A model generated the notes under the pieces. That model did not search any database, had not been told where the DNA came from, and saw nothing but the letters and a program-made list of their open reading frames with translations. A stretch of DNA of 64,000 nucleotides from JBGPTF01 sp041490445. Lineage in GTDB: Bacteria > Acidobacteriota > Terriglobia > Acidiferrales > UBA7541. The DNA is taken from positions 3,790 through 67,789 of the forward strand of contig JBGPTF010000020.1 in NCBI GenBank assembly GCA_041490445.1, given 5' to 3'. This document shows positions 25,569 to 34,509 of the stretch, piece after piece (within the stretch, counting starts at the first letter, position 1; each line of letters begins with the position of its first letter). A program made the translations under genes and the position numbers.

Positions 25569-26897
25569 TCACGCGCTCGCGCCGACGACAATTTCCTGCT
25601 GCTCGATCTTGTTCCACAAATAGCCGCCCGGATTCCACACGCCGTCATCCGGCTGCGCGTTGCCCTTTTCGTCCGTCGCGCGAACCGCCAGGCGGTACCG
25701 GCCAGGCCGCGGCGGCGTCCACGGCGCCTCCCAGGTGCGGAAGGAATAGACGCCGGAATCTTCGCCGAGGCGCGCGTCGTGCCACGTCTTCTCACCATCC
25801 GTCGAGACTTCGACTTGCACGACGCGTCCGAATCCGCTGAACGCGATCCCGCGCAAAACCACCGGCATGTGCGCCGGAATCTTGCTCGCGCCATCGGGAG
25901 AAATCAGAAATGAGCGCACCGGCATCCGCGCGATCGGGATCATTTTAACCTTGCCCGTCTGCACGTCCGCCGGCGTCGTCGTTCCGCGCGGCGTGTCCGG
26001 GACGCGGTAGGCCGTCTTCATCCAGAAGTTTTCGTCCGGCCTGTCCAGGACGCGAATCGCTTCGAGCGACTTCACCCAATACGTCGCGAAATATCCGGGC
26101 GCCACTAACCGCGCCGGGAAACCATTGAGCATGGGCAACGGCTCGCCATTCATGGCGAAGGCTACGAGGCACTCGTCCAGAACCGGATTCGTCCAATCGA
26201 GCGATTTCAGGAACGCGTGCGAGCCGAGTCCTTCCGGCCCTTTGCCGCGTTCGAGGCCCTGAAACTGCACCTGCACGGCGCCGGATTTCGGGCGCGCCGC
26301 ATCCAACAAGTCGCGCACACGCACGCCCGTCCAGATGGCGTTGCCCATCGCGCCGTTTCCCCACTGACCGCCGGCCACGCGCGGCTGGAAGCGGCTGCGG
26401 CTGTTGCCCGAGCACTGATTCGCCGCGGCGAGCGAGACGTGCTTGTACCGCTCGAGCAAATCCGCCATCGTCAGCGCCAGCGGATTTTCCACCGCGCCTT
26501 CGACGCGCAGCTTCCATTGCCGCAAATCCACTTCGTTCGGAATCTCGCCGAGATGCCAGCGGACGTAGAACGCGCTGTTGGGCGTAAACGGTGAAAGGAA
26601 AAACTCGCGCGGGGTTTCGAGTTGCACCGGCCGGTCCGTGAGAACGATCAGCGGCTGCTTCTGCGGGTAGGAACCGATGGGGCCGACGGAATTCCAGTAG
26701 GGGTTAGCGCCGGGACCGGTAAAGCTCGGGAGCCTGCGAGTGCTTTGCGGGACCTGCGCTGGCGCGGAAGGGTTATCGGGCAGCTCTCGAATGGCTCCCG
26801 CGGTTGCAACTCCAACCGCCGCGCCCGCGCCCGCTGCGCCCAGCAGCTTCAGCAACGCGCGCCGCGAAATTCGCGAGATTTCATTTTCCATTCGCAT
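25569..26897 (-). CDS. Molybdenum-cofactor sulfite dehydrogenase/oxidase-family protein (SorA-like)
   Basis: About 442 residues from ATG 26897, with a second ATG two codons on. The twin-arginine signal (SRRALLKLLG) predicts export of a folded cofactor enzyme. The molybdenum-ligand cysteine lies in AANQCSGNSRSRF. The dimerisation domain (VVLRGIAFSGFGRVVQVEVS ... WEAPWTPPRPGRY) follows. The enzyme should oxidise sulfite to sulfate and pass electrons to the adjacent cytochrome c. Other SUOX-family substrates are possible. Confidence 0.85.
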   Translation of the reverse strand: MRMENEISRISRRALLKLLGAAGAGAAVGVATAGAIRELPDNPSAPAQVPQSTRRLPSFTGPGANPYWNSVGPIGSYPQKQPLIVLTDRPVQLETPREFFLSPFTPNSAFYVRWHLGEIPNEVDLRQWKLRVEGAVENPLALTMADLLERYKHVSLAAANQCSGNSRSRFQPRVAGGQWGNGAMGNAIWTGVRVRDLLDAARPKSGAVQVQFQGLERGKGPEGLGSHAFLKSLDWTNPVLDECLVAFAMNGEPLPMLNGFPARLVAPGYFATYWVKSLEAIRVLDRPDENFWMKTAYRVPDTPRGTTTPADVQTGKVKMIPIARMPVRSFLISPDGASKIPAHMPVVLRGIAFSGFGRVVQVEVSTDGEKTWHDARLGEDSGVYSFRTWEAPWTPPRPGRYRLAVRATDEKGNAQPDDGVWNPGGYLWNKIEQQEIVVGASA

Positions 26898-27040
26898 GCA
26901 TTCCGTTTCGCGCACGCGAATATCTGCCGGGCGAAGCTGGATTGTCAAGCGAATCGCAGCGGCTCCACTTTCTTTACTCCGCTACGCGCCAAGAATATAC
27001 TCGGCGCATTCAAGGTTTACCCATCTCGTGGATTGACTTT

Positions 27041-27484
27041 GTGAACGCCAGGAAATTATTCACTTTCGGGGCTCTCGCGCTCTTCATCTGGGCGCTTATC
27101 CAAAAATCCCTTTTCGCTTCCCCGATCGACCTCTATTTCCATGGCACGTATTTCGTTGTCGCCCATTTTCATCTCGCGGTGTATTTCGCGCTGTGGTTCG
27201 CGGGAGCCGCTGCCGTCTATACCCTGTGTCCCAAACTACTCCATCGAAAAACAAGTGAAGCGCTGGCCCAAATTCATTTCTGGATGAGTGCGGTGGGTAC
27301 CGTTGCGGTGCTCATTACAATCTTCCGAGTGAGCCGCGTCACCGCGGACGAATGGCAGAATCTGCATCACCGCTACATGCCTGGGGTCTTTGCCGCGCTC
27401 TTGCTTTTTCTTGCCGCACAGATAATCTTTTTCGTGAACCTGCTCTGGAGCACAGTTCGCGGGCAAAAAGTCACACGCGATTGA
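27041..27484 (+). CDS. Small COX1-like membrane protein carrying a VAHFH motif
   Basis: About 147 residues if started at GTG 27041; the frame is open further upstream and the start is uncertain. Four hydrophobic segments are seen. The second contains HGTYFVVAHFHLAVYFALWF, strikingly like the heme-ligand helix of cytochrome oxidase subunit I (Y-x-V-A-H-F-H). The equivalent ending YTLCPKLL also matches the COX1 layout (FYYWFPK). Most of COX1 is missing, including the copper site. It is divergent from the sulfite dehydrogenase operon. Confidence 0.6.
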   Translation: MNARKLFTFGALALFIWALIQKSLFASPIDLYFHGTYFVVAHFHLAVYFALWFAGAAAVYTLCPKLLHRKTSEALAQIHFWMSAVGTVAVLITIFRVSRVTADEWQNLHHRYMPGVFAALLLFLAAQIIFFVNLLWSTVRGQKVTRD

Positions 27485-27651
27485 TAGCCAAAGCGTTCCA
27501 CCCGGCCAAACGGCCACCGTGCATTTCGGACACAGTACCTTGGACCGGTCTTCGCCTCGCTCCGAATCTGTACCTCTGTCCAGCGGTATCTCCGCTCGCA
27601 AGAGCATAGGCTTACCTTCAGCCCGCAGTGTGTTCGCGGCGGAGGAGAGGA

Positions 27652-29814
27652 ATGCGCAAGCGTTTCCTTATGATCATTCTCGTCGTTGGAGTATCCGGGC
27701 TTTTCTTCTTCGGCCTGAGTTTGTGCGCGCAGACCTGGCGCTCCATCGGGCCGCCGGGCGGCGACGTCCGGACCCTTGCGGCGGCGCCCAACGATGCACG
27801 AATCCTGTTTCTCGGCACGACGGACGGCCACGTTTTCGGCTCGCGCGACCGCGCGGAACACTGGGAACTTCTTGGCCGCGTTGGAGAAACGCACGATAAC
27901 GTGATTACTTCCATTCTTGTGGACGAGCGGGACCCACGAATTGTTTTCGCAGGGACATGGACCCTCTCGAACCGCGGCGGCGCCATCTATCGCAGCGACG
28001 ACGCCGGCCACACGTGGCGGGCGATTGCGCTCCAGGGGCAAACGGTCCGCGCGCTCGCGCAAGCAGCGTCAAAACCGAACCTGTTTTTCGCGGGCACGCT
28101 GGATGGCGTCTATCGCTCGAACGATTCCGGCCGCACCTGGGAGCGGATCTCTCCGGCAAACCACGAAGAGTTGCGCAATTTTGATTCGCTCGCCGTCGAT
28201 CCCCAGGATCCCAATGTGATTTACGCAGGCACGTATCACCTGCCGTGGAAAACCACCGACGGAGGCCGCAACTGGGCTCCGATCCATACCGGCATGATTG
28301 ACGACTCCGACGTGATGAGCGTGTGGATCGACCAGTCGAATCCGGCGCACGTGCTCTCGAGCGCCTGCTCCGGCATTTATCAGAGCCAGAACGGCGGCGC
28401 GAATTGGACGAAGATTCGCGGGATTGCCGGGTCGGCGCATCGCACGCATTTGATCCGCCTCGACCCTCGCGATTCCCAAACGGTGTATGCGGGAACAACG
28501 CAGGGATTGTGGCGCTCGGCCAATGCAGGCGTCACGTGGCAGCGGCTGACGCCCGGGGATTGGAGCATCACCGGAATTGTGATTGATCCGAAGGATCCGC
28601 AGCGGCTCGTGCTGGGCACCGAACGGAGCGGCGTCGAGCTGAGCGAGGATGGCGGCCGCACATTTCGCGCGGCGAACGACGGCTTTAATCACCGGCAGGT
28701 CGTGGACCTCGCCGTGGACCCGCAACGGCCGGAGCGCGCCATCGTTGTTTTGACCAATTCGGTTGACGCCGTGCTCGCGACCCGCGACGGCGGAAACAAT
28801 TGGACGCCACTCGGCCCGGGCCTCGATACGGTGAAGATGCGCCACGTGTATGCCGCGCCAGAAGACGGCTTCTGGGCTTCTCTCTCGAGCGGCGGACTCC
28901 TGCGCTATGACGAGACAAGACGCGCGTGGCTTCCCGTCGCGTTCGCCCTGGCGTCCGAGCAAGCCGCGCCGTGCTCCTCGACCCTCAAGAAACCAGCGCT
29001 TCCGCTCTGGCAGCAGCGCAAGACTCGGAAGGGGTCTACCGCCCCTGAAGCGAACCTCGGCTGCAACGAAACGGCGACAGCACGCGCGGCACGGGTCAAC
29101 CACACCGTCAGGAATGCCAGGACCAGAACATCGCGCAATCCCGCCGCGCCACTCGCGCAGCCGGTGGTAAACGATCTCGCCTTCAGCCACGATGCGTGGT
29201 ACGCCGCGACGGACGCGGGCCTTCTTGCCTCGCGGAATCGCGGCGCCACGTGGTCGCTCGTCGCGACGGGAGCTTCCGCGAAGCAGCCATTTCGCGCCGT
29301 GGGCTTCGCGCCGGATGGCGGCGCTCTCTGGGCAGTCGGCGCCACCGGGCTTGCGACATCGCATGACTCCGGCAAATCGTGGACGTGGACCTCGGCGCCG
29401 CTGCCGCAGCAGGGCAGCCTCCGACTGCGCGCCGTGGACGCCAACACGCTGCTGGCGGCCACGATGGACGGCCTCTTGGTCTCCCACGATGCCGGCGCGA
29501 GCTGGCAGCAAGCCCGTTTGCCGGAATTGTGGCTGCGCGACGCTGCCGGATTCAGCGAGGCCATTCTCGCCGCGCCCGAACGGCGCGGCCTGTTTCTGTC
29601 GCTCGACGGTGGAAAATCGTGGTCACGAATTGAAAATCCGATTGCGGAAGGCAGCTTCCCTGCCCTGGTTGCTCACGAGGATGGCGGAGACGTGAAGAAC
29701 ATCTGGGTGGCGTCCGCAACGGAAGGGCTCTACGCATTTGAATTGCAGCGCGGCGTGCAGGTCTCGCAATTGAATTCTCCGGCGGCCGCGCGCCCCGCGC
29801 CCGCCCCTCACTAG
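27652..29814 (+). CDS. Large secreted BNR/VPS10-type beta-propeller protein
   Basis: The 720-residue protein starts at ATG 27652 with a strong ribosome site (GGAGGAGAGG). A signal or anchor helix (MIILVVGVSGLFFFGLSLCAQ) leads into at least ten Asp-box repeats (RSDDAGHTW, RSNDSGRTW, KTTDGGRNW, QSQNGGANW, RSANAGVTW, ATRDGGNNW, TSHDSGKSW, VSHDAGASW, LSLDGGKSW). This suggests a double propeller as in sortilin-like or xyloglucanase folds. A low-complexity, Arg/Thr-rich insertion near residues 440-505 splits the two halves. Confidence 0.82.
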   Translation: MRKRFLMIILVVGVSGLFFFGLSLCAQTWRSIGPPGGDVRTLAAAPNDARILFLGTTDGHVFGSRDRAEHWELLGRVGETHDNVITSILVDERDPRIVFAGTWTLSNRGGAIYRSDDAGHTWRAIALQGQTVRALAQAASKPNLFFAGTLDGVYRSNDSGRTWERISPANHEELRNFDSLAVDPQDPNVIYAGTYHLPWKTTDGGRNWAPIHTGMIDDSDVMSVWIDQSNPAHVLSSACSGIYQSQNGGANWTKIRGIAGSAHRTHLIRLDPRDSQTVYAGTTQGLWRSANAGVTWQRLTPGDWSITGIVIDPKDPQRLVLGTERSGVELSEDGGRTFRAANDGFNHRQVVDLAVDPQRPERAIVVLTNSVDAVLATRDGGNNWTPLGPGLDTVKMRHVYAAPEDGFWASLSSGGLLRYDETRRAWLPVAFALASEQAAPCSSTLKKPALPLWQQRKTRKGSTAPEANLGCNETATARAARVNHTVRNARTRTSRNPAAPLAQPVVNDLAFSHDAWYAATDAGLLASRNRGATWSLVATGASAKQPFRAVGFAPDGGALWAVGATGLATSHDSGKSWTWTSAPLPQQGSLRLRAVDANTLLAATMDGLLVSHDAGASWQQARLPELWLRDAAGFSEAILAAPERRGLFLSLDGGKSWSRIENPIAEGSFPALVAHEDGGDVKNIWVASATEGLYAFELQRGVQVSQLNSPAAARPAPAPH

Positions 29815-29880
29815 GCCGGGCTATTCGCGGTCTTCACATGCCTGTCTCCGTATCCCCGTGAGCGTGCGCCTGTGCGGCGA

Positions 29881-30288
29881 TCATTTGTCGGAGGGAGGAG
29901 TAGGAAGCCACGGGGAAATCCAGAAGTCGAGCCCCAGCCACAGGCTGTAGGAGTGCCGGACCAATCCCAGGCACAGGAAGGTTCCGAATCCGATCCAGGC
30001 AAGAACCTGTCGTGTCGTGGAGACATCGGTGAGCGTGGAAAACCGCAAGAGTAGGAGGACGCAGTAAATGAAAATAATCAGCAGCGCAGAAAAGATGAAG
30101 TTCAGAAACATCGCTCCAAGGTAGTAGCCCTCCTCGCGGAAATAGGACAGCCAGCAAATCGTGCATTCCGGGCGCATCGCAAACCAACGGCGGAACAGCA
30201 GTCCGCGGCCGCAATTCGGGCAGCGCAGGCGCAGCGCGCGGCGGATGGTTTCGCGCAAGAGCGGCCGTGCAATCGCTTCTCTGGACAT
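29881..30288 (-). CDS. DUF983 family membrane protein
   Basis: The protein has 135 residues from ATG 30288. Two cysteine pairs lie at the front: RCPNCGRGLLF and ECTICWLSY. Two transmembrane helices (FIFSALLIIFIYCVLLLL and VLAWIGFGTFLCLGLV) follow. This is the DUF983 layout. Function unknown; a membrane-bound zinc-ribbon protein. Confidence 0.75.
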   Translation of the reverse strand: MSREAIARPLLRETIRRALRLRCPNCGRGLLFRRWFAMRPECTICWLSYFREEGYYLGAMFLNFIFSALLIIFIYCVLLLLRFSTLTDVSTTRQVLAWIGFGTFLCLGLVRHSYSLWLGLDFWISPWLPTPPSDK

Positions 30289-30477
30289 TGCCGCGTTCGA
30301 TTGTAGCGGAGATTCCTGCCGGTGGGACGTGCCGTCGTGTTCCAAGCCCCGATTCGCCTGCCGCGTGAGGATTGTAGAGGCCGGTTCAAACTCGAACCAT
30401 CTCGCTGTGATGTGCGACGCCGCGCGACACTGCGTCGTCACCGAGGCCTCCGGCCCGGCTGAACACCGAGACGGGCC

Positions 30478-30981
30478 TTACTTGATCGGGGCCGGGGGCG
30501 GGCCTTGCTGGACAAACTCCTTCAGCGGACCCCGCGTCTTGCGCAGGAGAATCTCCGAATGCCCGGCGACAATGTAATCCGTCAGCTCTCCGACGATGGA
30601 GTAGCCGGAACGAAGGTAGAGCGACTTGGCGCCCACATTGAACGATGAAACGCACATGAAGACATTTGGCGAAACACAAAAGATCCTTTCCTCGCCAAAT
30701 CTTAGCAGGGCGCTGCCTATTCCTTGGCCGCGGCTCTTCTCCGCGACGCAAAGCGTTTGGATGTAGCCCTTCAACGGACCGTTCAAGTCCAGGATGAGAA
30801 ACGCAAGAATCTCCTCGCCGCGCGAGGCTCGATACACTTCCTTCGTGTGATCCGTGAGAGTGCCAAGCGCGGCTTCGTATGTGCGGCCGAGTGTCAGCCA
30901 CGGCTCGGACGCGCACATCATCCGCGCGCACGTTTCCGCCTCACCCTGCGCGGCAATCGGCTGGATGTCGGGAGTTCCCAT
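30478..30981 (-). CDS. GNAT-family N-acetyltransferase
   Basis: About 167 residues from ATG 30981; an ATG at 31053 would add 24. The acetyl-CoA loop is clear (LCVAEKSRGQGIGSALLRFG, motif A R-x-x-G-x-G). Further GNAT landmarks are ILAFLILDL upstream and SLYLRSGYSIVGE downstream. The acceptor substrate cannot be told. Confidence 0.82.
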   Translation of the reverse strand: MGTPDIQPIAAQGEAETCARMMCASEPWLTLGRTYEAALGTLTDHTKEVYRASRGEEILAFLILDLNGPLKGYIQTLCVAEKSRGQGIGSALLRFGEERIFCVSPNVFMCVSSFNVGAKSLYLRSGYSIVGELTDYIVAGHSEILLRKTRGPLKEFVQQGPPPAPIK

Positions 30982-31108
30982 GGAAATGCCCGCGCGAAGC
31001 GTTTCCGCGGGCTCGTCAATTGTACAGGAGGATTTCGCGCACGATAGCGGCATGCTCCTGCCTGCCGCTCGAGATGGTCAAATGGGAGAGTAGATCTGTT
31101 TGTCCGAA

Positions 31109-31594
31109 CTACAGGGCGCGCGCCGACCCGCTGATGCGGTGGCGAATCCTTCCCAGGGTTCGATTGAGGGCATGAGTGCGCTCGAGCCACGGCAGCACGG
31201 GCCCGCGCCGCACGCCGATCCGTTCGAGCGCGCGCCGAATGCGGTAATCCCTCCCTGCGGAGAGGAGGCCTTTTTGAAGAACTTCCACGGCTTCGGGCGA
31301 CCGGCCGGCCTGGAGATAGACGTCGGCAAGATTCAAATAGAGCTGCGCGTGATTCCATTTCAGGCTCAGCGCGTCCTGGCAAAACTGTTCGGCCACGTCA
31401 AAGCGGGATTCCGCCACCGCCGACAGCAGCCCGGCATAGGAAAGATAAAACGCATTGCGCGGCTCAACCCTGAGCGCGCGGAGAACGTGCTCCAGCGCCC
31501 GGCCCTTCTCGCCGTGGCGCAACCGTGACAGCCCTTCCTTGAATTCTTGCAGCCCTTCCGAGGATTCGGCAGCGGGAGAAATATAGTGGCTCAT
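31109..31594 (-). CDS. Tetratricopeptide-repeat protein
   Basis: The protein has 161 residues after GAGGTG. Three or four TPR units are visible (ALEHVLRALRVEPRNAFYLS, AEQFCQDALSLKWNHAQLYL, AVEVLQKGLLSAGRDYRIRR). No signal peptide is present. It is probably a protein-interaction adaptor. Confidence 0.75.
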   Translation of the reverse strand: MSHYISPAAESSEGLQEFKEGLSRLRHGEKGRALEHVLRALRVEPRNAFYLSYAGLLSAVAESRFDVAEQFCQDALSLKWNHAQLYLNLADVYLQAGRSPEAVEVLQKGLLSAGRDYRIRRALERIGVRRGPVLPWLERTHALNRTLGRIRHRISGSARAL

Positions 31595-31945
31595 CTCGCA
31601 CCTCTTTGCCCTGCAGCGAAATTGACGCGGCGTTCCCGAACGCGCAGTTCTCCCTCGATGGTTTGCAAAAAAACCAGTTTGCGAGGGGAGGTCCCTCGGT
31701 CAACTAGACCAGGAATGCCGGGCAGGATCATGCGAGGATTAGCGTACGGCACCGCAGCGGCGCGCACTACGGGTCAAGAGGCCAGTTTTCGGCCGTCCTA
31801 TTTACCTGTCCCCTGAGACAGGAGGAAGAACCTAGTGATTGCCTTGCAGGTGGGAATTACGCAGGAGGCCATGGCTGCTTATTCTTTCGCAGCCGGATCA
31901 AACGAGCGGCGCCGGAATGCTGCGCGCGCCCCTATACTCGAATAG
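31595..31945. other. Intergenic region, no gene seen
   Basis: These 351 bases separate the divergent TPR and zinc-ribbon genes. A small hairpin CCTGTC-N6-GACAGG (31805-31822) is the only structure noted. No promoter could be assigned with confidence. Confidence 0.4.
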
Positions 31946-32269
31946 ATGATTTGCCCCCGCTGCGGCCGCGACAATCGAGAAGGCGTGCAATTCTGCACGA
32001 ATTGCCACGAGACGCTTCTCTTCAAGTGCCCTGTGTGCTGGCACGTCCAGGAGCATGGCGGGACCTGTGAAAAATGTGGCGCCAGCTTTGCCGCTTTCTG
32101 GGAACTCGCCGCGGTCTACCAGGCGAAAGAGGATCAGCAGGTCGCGAGCGACAAATTAAAGGCCCGCGCCTCGCTGCTCGCCAGCGTCCTGATGGCGCCG
32201 CTTCTCGGCGGGCGCTGGGTCCTTCGAATGCTCTTTGGACGGCTTCTTGCCCGCCTCTTCGCGCGTTGA
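31946..32269 (+). CDS. Double zinc-ribbon protein
   Basis: The protein has 107 residues. Four CxxC pairs form two zinc ribbons at the front: CPRCGRD, CTNCHE, CPVCWH and CEKCGAS. A linker helix and a short hydrophobic C-terminus (LLASVLMAPLLGGRWVLRML) follow, possibly membrane-associated. Function unknown. Confidence 0.72.
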   Translation: MICPRCGRDNREGVQFCTNCHETLLFKCPVCWHVQEHGGTCEKCGASFAAFWELAAVYQAKEDQQVASDKLKARASLLASVLMAPLLGGRWVLRMLFGRLLARLFAR

Positions 32270-32319
32270 GCGCATCCTGTCCTGGCGAAGCTCCGACATC
32301 CAAGAAGGGAGTTGATTCT

Positions 32320-32712
32320 TCAGGGCCGCACGCGAAAATATCTTCCCGGAGGAAATACGCCGGCGCGATCCAATTCCCTGCCCACGCTTTTCTTCACTTC
32401 CTGCGCCCAGTAGTCGAACGTTCCTGACGGCACACCGACGAGCGCGATTGCGCGGCGGTACTCCACGTCCCTGCAGAAATAGATTTCGAACAGCCGGTAG
32501 CGCCCTTTCCATGTCGGCCGCGCAAGCGCCCGGCGCCCCGCCGACTCGAAGTCGGCCACATAGTCTGCTGCCCGCGCTCGATCCGGGCGCCATCGGTATC
32601 CGCCCGAAGATGCGGGCGCATTCAACTGGATCCCGCCAATCCGTTCGCCGAGCCAGACGCGCAGCCCGCGATATCGTTCGTAGCAGACATCAAACATTTC
32701 TTGTGACCGCAT
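32320..32712 (-). CDS. Hypothetical protein with possible helix-turn-helix, accessory cassette
   Basis: The protein has 130 residues. The C-terminal part (YRRAIALVGVPSGTFDYWAQ EVKKSVGREL) looks like a sigma region-4 or terminase-type helix-turn-helix. The front part has no recognisable fold. It is the last gene of a four-gene minus-strand series (34357 down to 32320) whose members look phage- or plasmid-like. Confidence 0.5.
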   Translation of the reverse strand: MRSQEMFDVCYERYRGLRVWLGERIGGIQLNAPASSGGYRWRPDRARAADYVADFESAGRRALARPTWKGRYRLFEIYFCRDVEYRRAIALVGVPSGTFDYWAQEVKKSVGRELDRAGVFPPGRYFRVRP

Positions 32713-32797
32713 CGCTGCTCCTGTGCCGCCTGCGATAAACGATTTGGACGCTTTGGCTCTTCGACGTTTCCCCTCTTAGACTGTTTGATTCTTCTTC

Positions 32798-33217
32798 TCA
32801 ATTCGGCTTCGATCGCTTCCCCGCCGGAAGCTCCCGATGGCCAACCCGTTCGCCAAAGCTGCTGCCGTGAATGATTCCCGCGCGCCCGAGTTCCTCTTCC
32901 ACTGCCTCCAGGCACGCGTCGAAGCATTCGTGCCAGCCCGCGATGTACCCTGCGGCATACTGCTCCGCGAGAACCTGCCGCTCGCGATGCAAGCGATGCG
33001 CGCTCAGAAATTCGTCCTGTTCGCGGGCAGGACCATGCAGGGCTCGCACCGCGCGTCCCATCCGCCACGCCGCTTCGTGCCACAGCCGTGCCAGCCGGTT
33101 CGCCGGCCACGGATAACACACCACGATTCCTTGCGATGCATCCGTCCAGGCGACCCCATAACCTGAAGGGATCGCCGCACTGCGCGCCAGTTCTCTGCGC
33201 CATCCCCGCGTTTTCAT
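32798..33217 (-). CDS. Hypothetical protein, accessory cassette
   Basis: The protein has 139 residues. It is helical with many histidines and tryptophans (RLARLWHEAAWRMGRAV, QYAAGYIAGWHECFDACLEA). No known family was recognised. It lies between the HTH gene and the 130-residue gene, with gaps of about 100 and 85 bases. Confidence 0.5.
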   Translation of the reverse strand: MKTRGWRRELARSAAIPSGYGVAWTDASQGIVVCYPWPANRLARLWHEAAWRMGRAVRALHGPAREQDEFLSAHRLHRERQVLAEQYAAGYIAGWHECFDACLEAVEEELGRAGIIHGSSFGERVGHRELPAGKRSKPN

Positions 33218-33321
33218 CGCCGCCTCCGCTCAGACCCCCGCTCGGATCGTCGTTCCGATGGAACATTCCATTTCTTCTTCGACCAGCTGAGTTCGCAAAT
33301 TACCGGCCAGGTCTCCACCGC

Positions 33322-34026
33322 TCACTCCCGCCCTCGCCGGACTTCTGGCCCCTGCCCGACGCACAACTCGCGCCACACAAGCTCTTCTCGAGACCCACGC
33401 CGCCACGCACGAAACGGGCGCGGCGCTTCCGTTTCCCTCGGCCCCTCTTCGAGGACAGCGTTTCCAATGGGTGACTTCGAGAGGTTTTCTGTGAATAGGG
33501 ATCTTTGTCTTTCGTCTTCCCCAGAGTGGTTGTCGTTCGCACCGGATTGCATGGCTTTCTTCTCTTTCACTACGTATGAACTACGTATCCTCCGCGCTTC
33601 TTCTGTGTTTTGTTGCCCTAGCATCGTGAGCCCCCCGCAACTCTGCGGGGAGGGCCCTGCGAATCTGGGGCCGGTCCCCGCAGATCTGCGTACTGGTTCT
33701 CTCCGACTCGCACTCCCCTGTGGAAATTTCTTGGCCTTCGTGATCCGCACGACCACCCCCGCCGGGGTCGCCAAGGTCACCACATAGCCCTCCCGGCGCA
33801 GCACGCGCATCCAGCGCTCCAGTGTGCGGGCAGAAAAACCGGTTTCCTCCTCGATCTCGCGATAGCTGATCGGCCGTCCCCCCAGCACGAGCCCCATCGT
33901 CCCTTCCTGTCGCGTCTGCCGAAGCACTAGCCAGCCGTAAAGCCACACGGCTTGCCCCATGCGCTCATAGTGATGCGCCTCGAAAAGAACCCCGCGAAGA
34001 CTCGTGTTGAAGTCTTTTCCTCTCAT
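33322..34026 (-). CDS. Winged-helix DNA-binding protein, accessory cassette
   Basis: The protein has 234 residues. The N-terminal 110 residues hold a clear helix-turn-helix (ISYREIEEETGFSARTLERW, then MRVLRREGYVVTL). They follow a conserved front part (HHYERMGQAVWLYGWLVLR), like plasmid or phage replication-initiator and MarR/HTH_36-type domains. The remainder is polar and probably disordered. It is 19 bases downstream of the 103-residue gene and faces inverted repeats at 34389-34436 that could be its operator. Confidence 0.6.
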   Translation of the reverse strand: MRGKDFNTSLRGVLFEAHHYERMGQAVWLYGWLVLRQTRQEGTMGLVLGGRPISYREIEEETGFSARTLERWMRVLRREGYVVTLATPAGVVVRITKAKKFPQGSASRREPVRRSAGTGPRFAGPSPQSCGGLTMLGQQNTEEARRIRSSYVVKEKKAMQSGANDNHSGEDERQRSLFTENLSKSPIGNAVLEEGPRETEAPRPFRAWRRGSREELVWRELCVGQGPEVRRGRE

Positions 34027-34045
34027 GCAAACGCAGGTCCGGCCG

Positions 34046-34357
34046 TCAGCATTGCCCGCAGTACAGCATTCGGACTTCGACGAATCCGTTTGCCGCAGGC
34101 CGCAAGCGGATTACTTCCGATCGCGCGGCCCGGAGATGACAGAAGCCGCAAACGCGCCCGGTTCGCCGCGCGACGCGTCCAATCTTCCGCGTCTCTAACC
34201 AGCCCCTCCGGCTGAGTCGCTCTCGCCTCTGATTCTTCGGATTGGCCCTCCATCGGCGCATGTACTTCCGGTTGTATTTCCGGCGCTGCGCCAATAATCT
34301 TGAGTGATTGTCCGGGAGGGGCATTCGTTGTAGGCTGTGAGCCTTCGCTGCCATCAT
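34046..34357 (-). CDS. Small basic protein with CxxC pairs, accessory cassette
   Basis: The protein has 103 residues. The N-terminal half is strongly basic (RRKYNRKYMRRWRANPKNQR), a pattern common in small phage proteins. Two cysteine pairs follow (CGFCHLR and LYCGQC), a likely zinc ribbon. It is the first gene of the minus-strand series. Confidence 0.55.
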   Translation of the reverse strand: MMAAKAHSLQRMPLPDNHSRLLAQRRKYNRKYMRRWRANPKNQRRERLSRRGWLETRKIGRVARRTGRVCGFCHLRAARSEVIRLRPAANGFVEVRMLYCGQC

Positions 34358-34379
34358 CGCCTCCCGTTCTCACGCGGAC

Positions 34380-34436
34380 ATTATAGATGTACTAAGTAGT
34401 ATGTACCGGACCGCTAGTACCATTGCAGAGTAGTAC
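34380..34436. promoter_or_regulatory. Divergent promoter/operator region with GTACTA/TAGTAC repeats
   Basis: On the minus strand, a perfect TATAAT lies at 34385-34380 with no matching -35 upstream. GTACTA (34389-34394) and TAGTAC (34415-34420 and 34431-34436) form inverted and direct repeats, with an extra GTAC at 34403. The cluster sits between the divergent genes 34357(-) and 34510(+), suggesting control by the winged-helix protein encoded nearby. Confidence 0.5.
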
Positions 34437-34509
34437 ACACCTGCTATCCTTCGCCCGCCCGATTCCCTCTCGGTGCTCCGGAGGGTGTCGCGAGCTCCGA
34501 GGCCACGAG

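Noticed and set aside
28069..29511. Minus-strand open frame of 480 codons
   Set aside because: Antisense to the large propeller gene, which has a signal peptide and regular Asp-box repeats.
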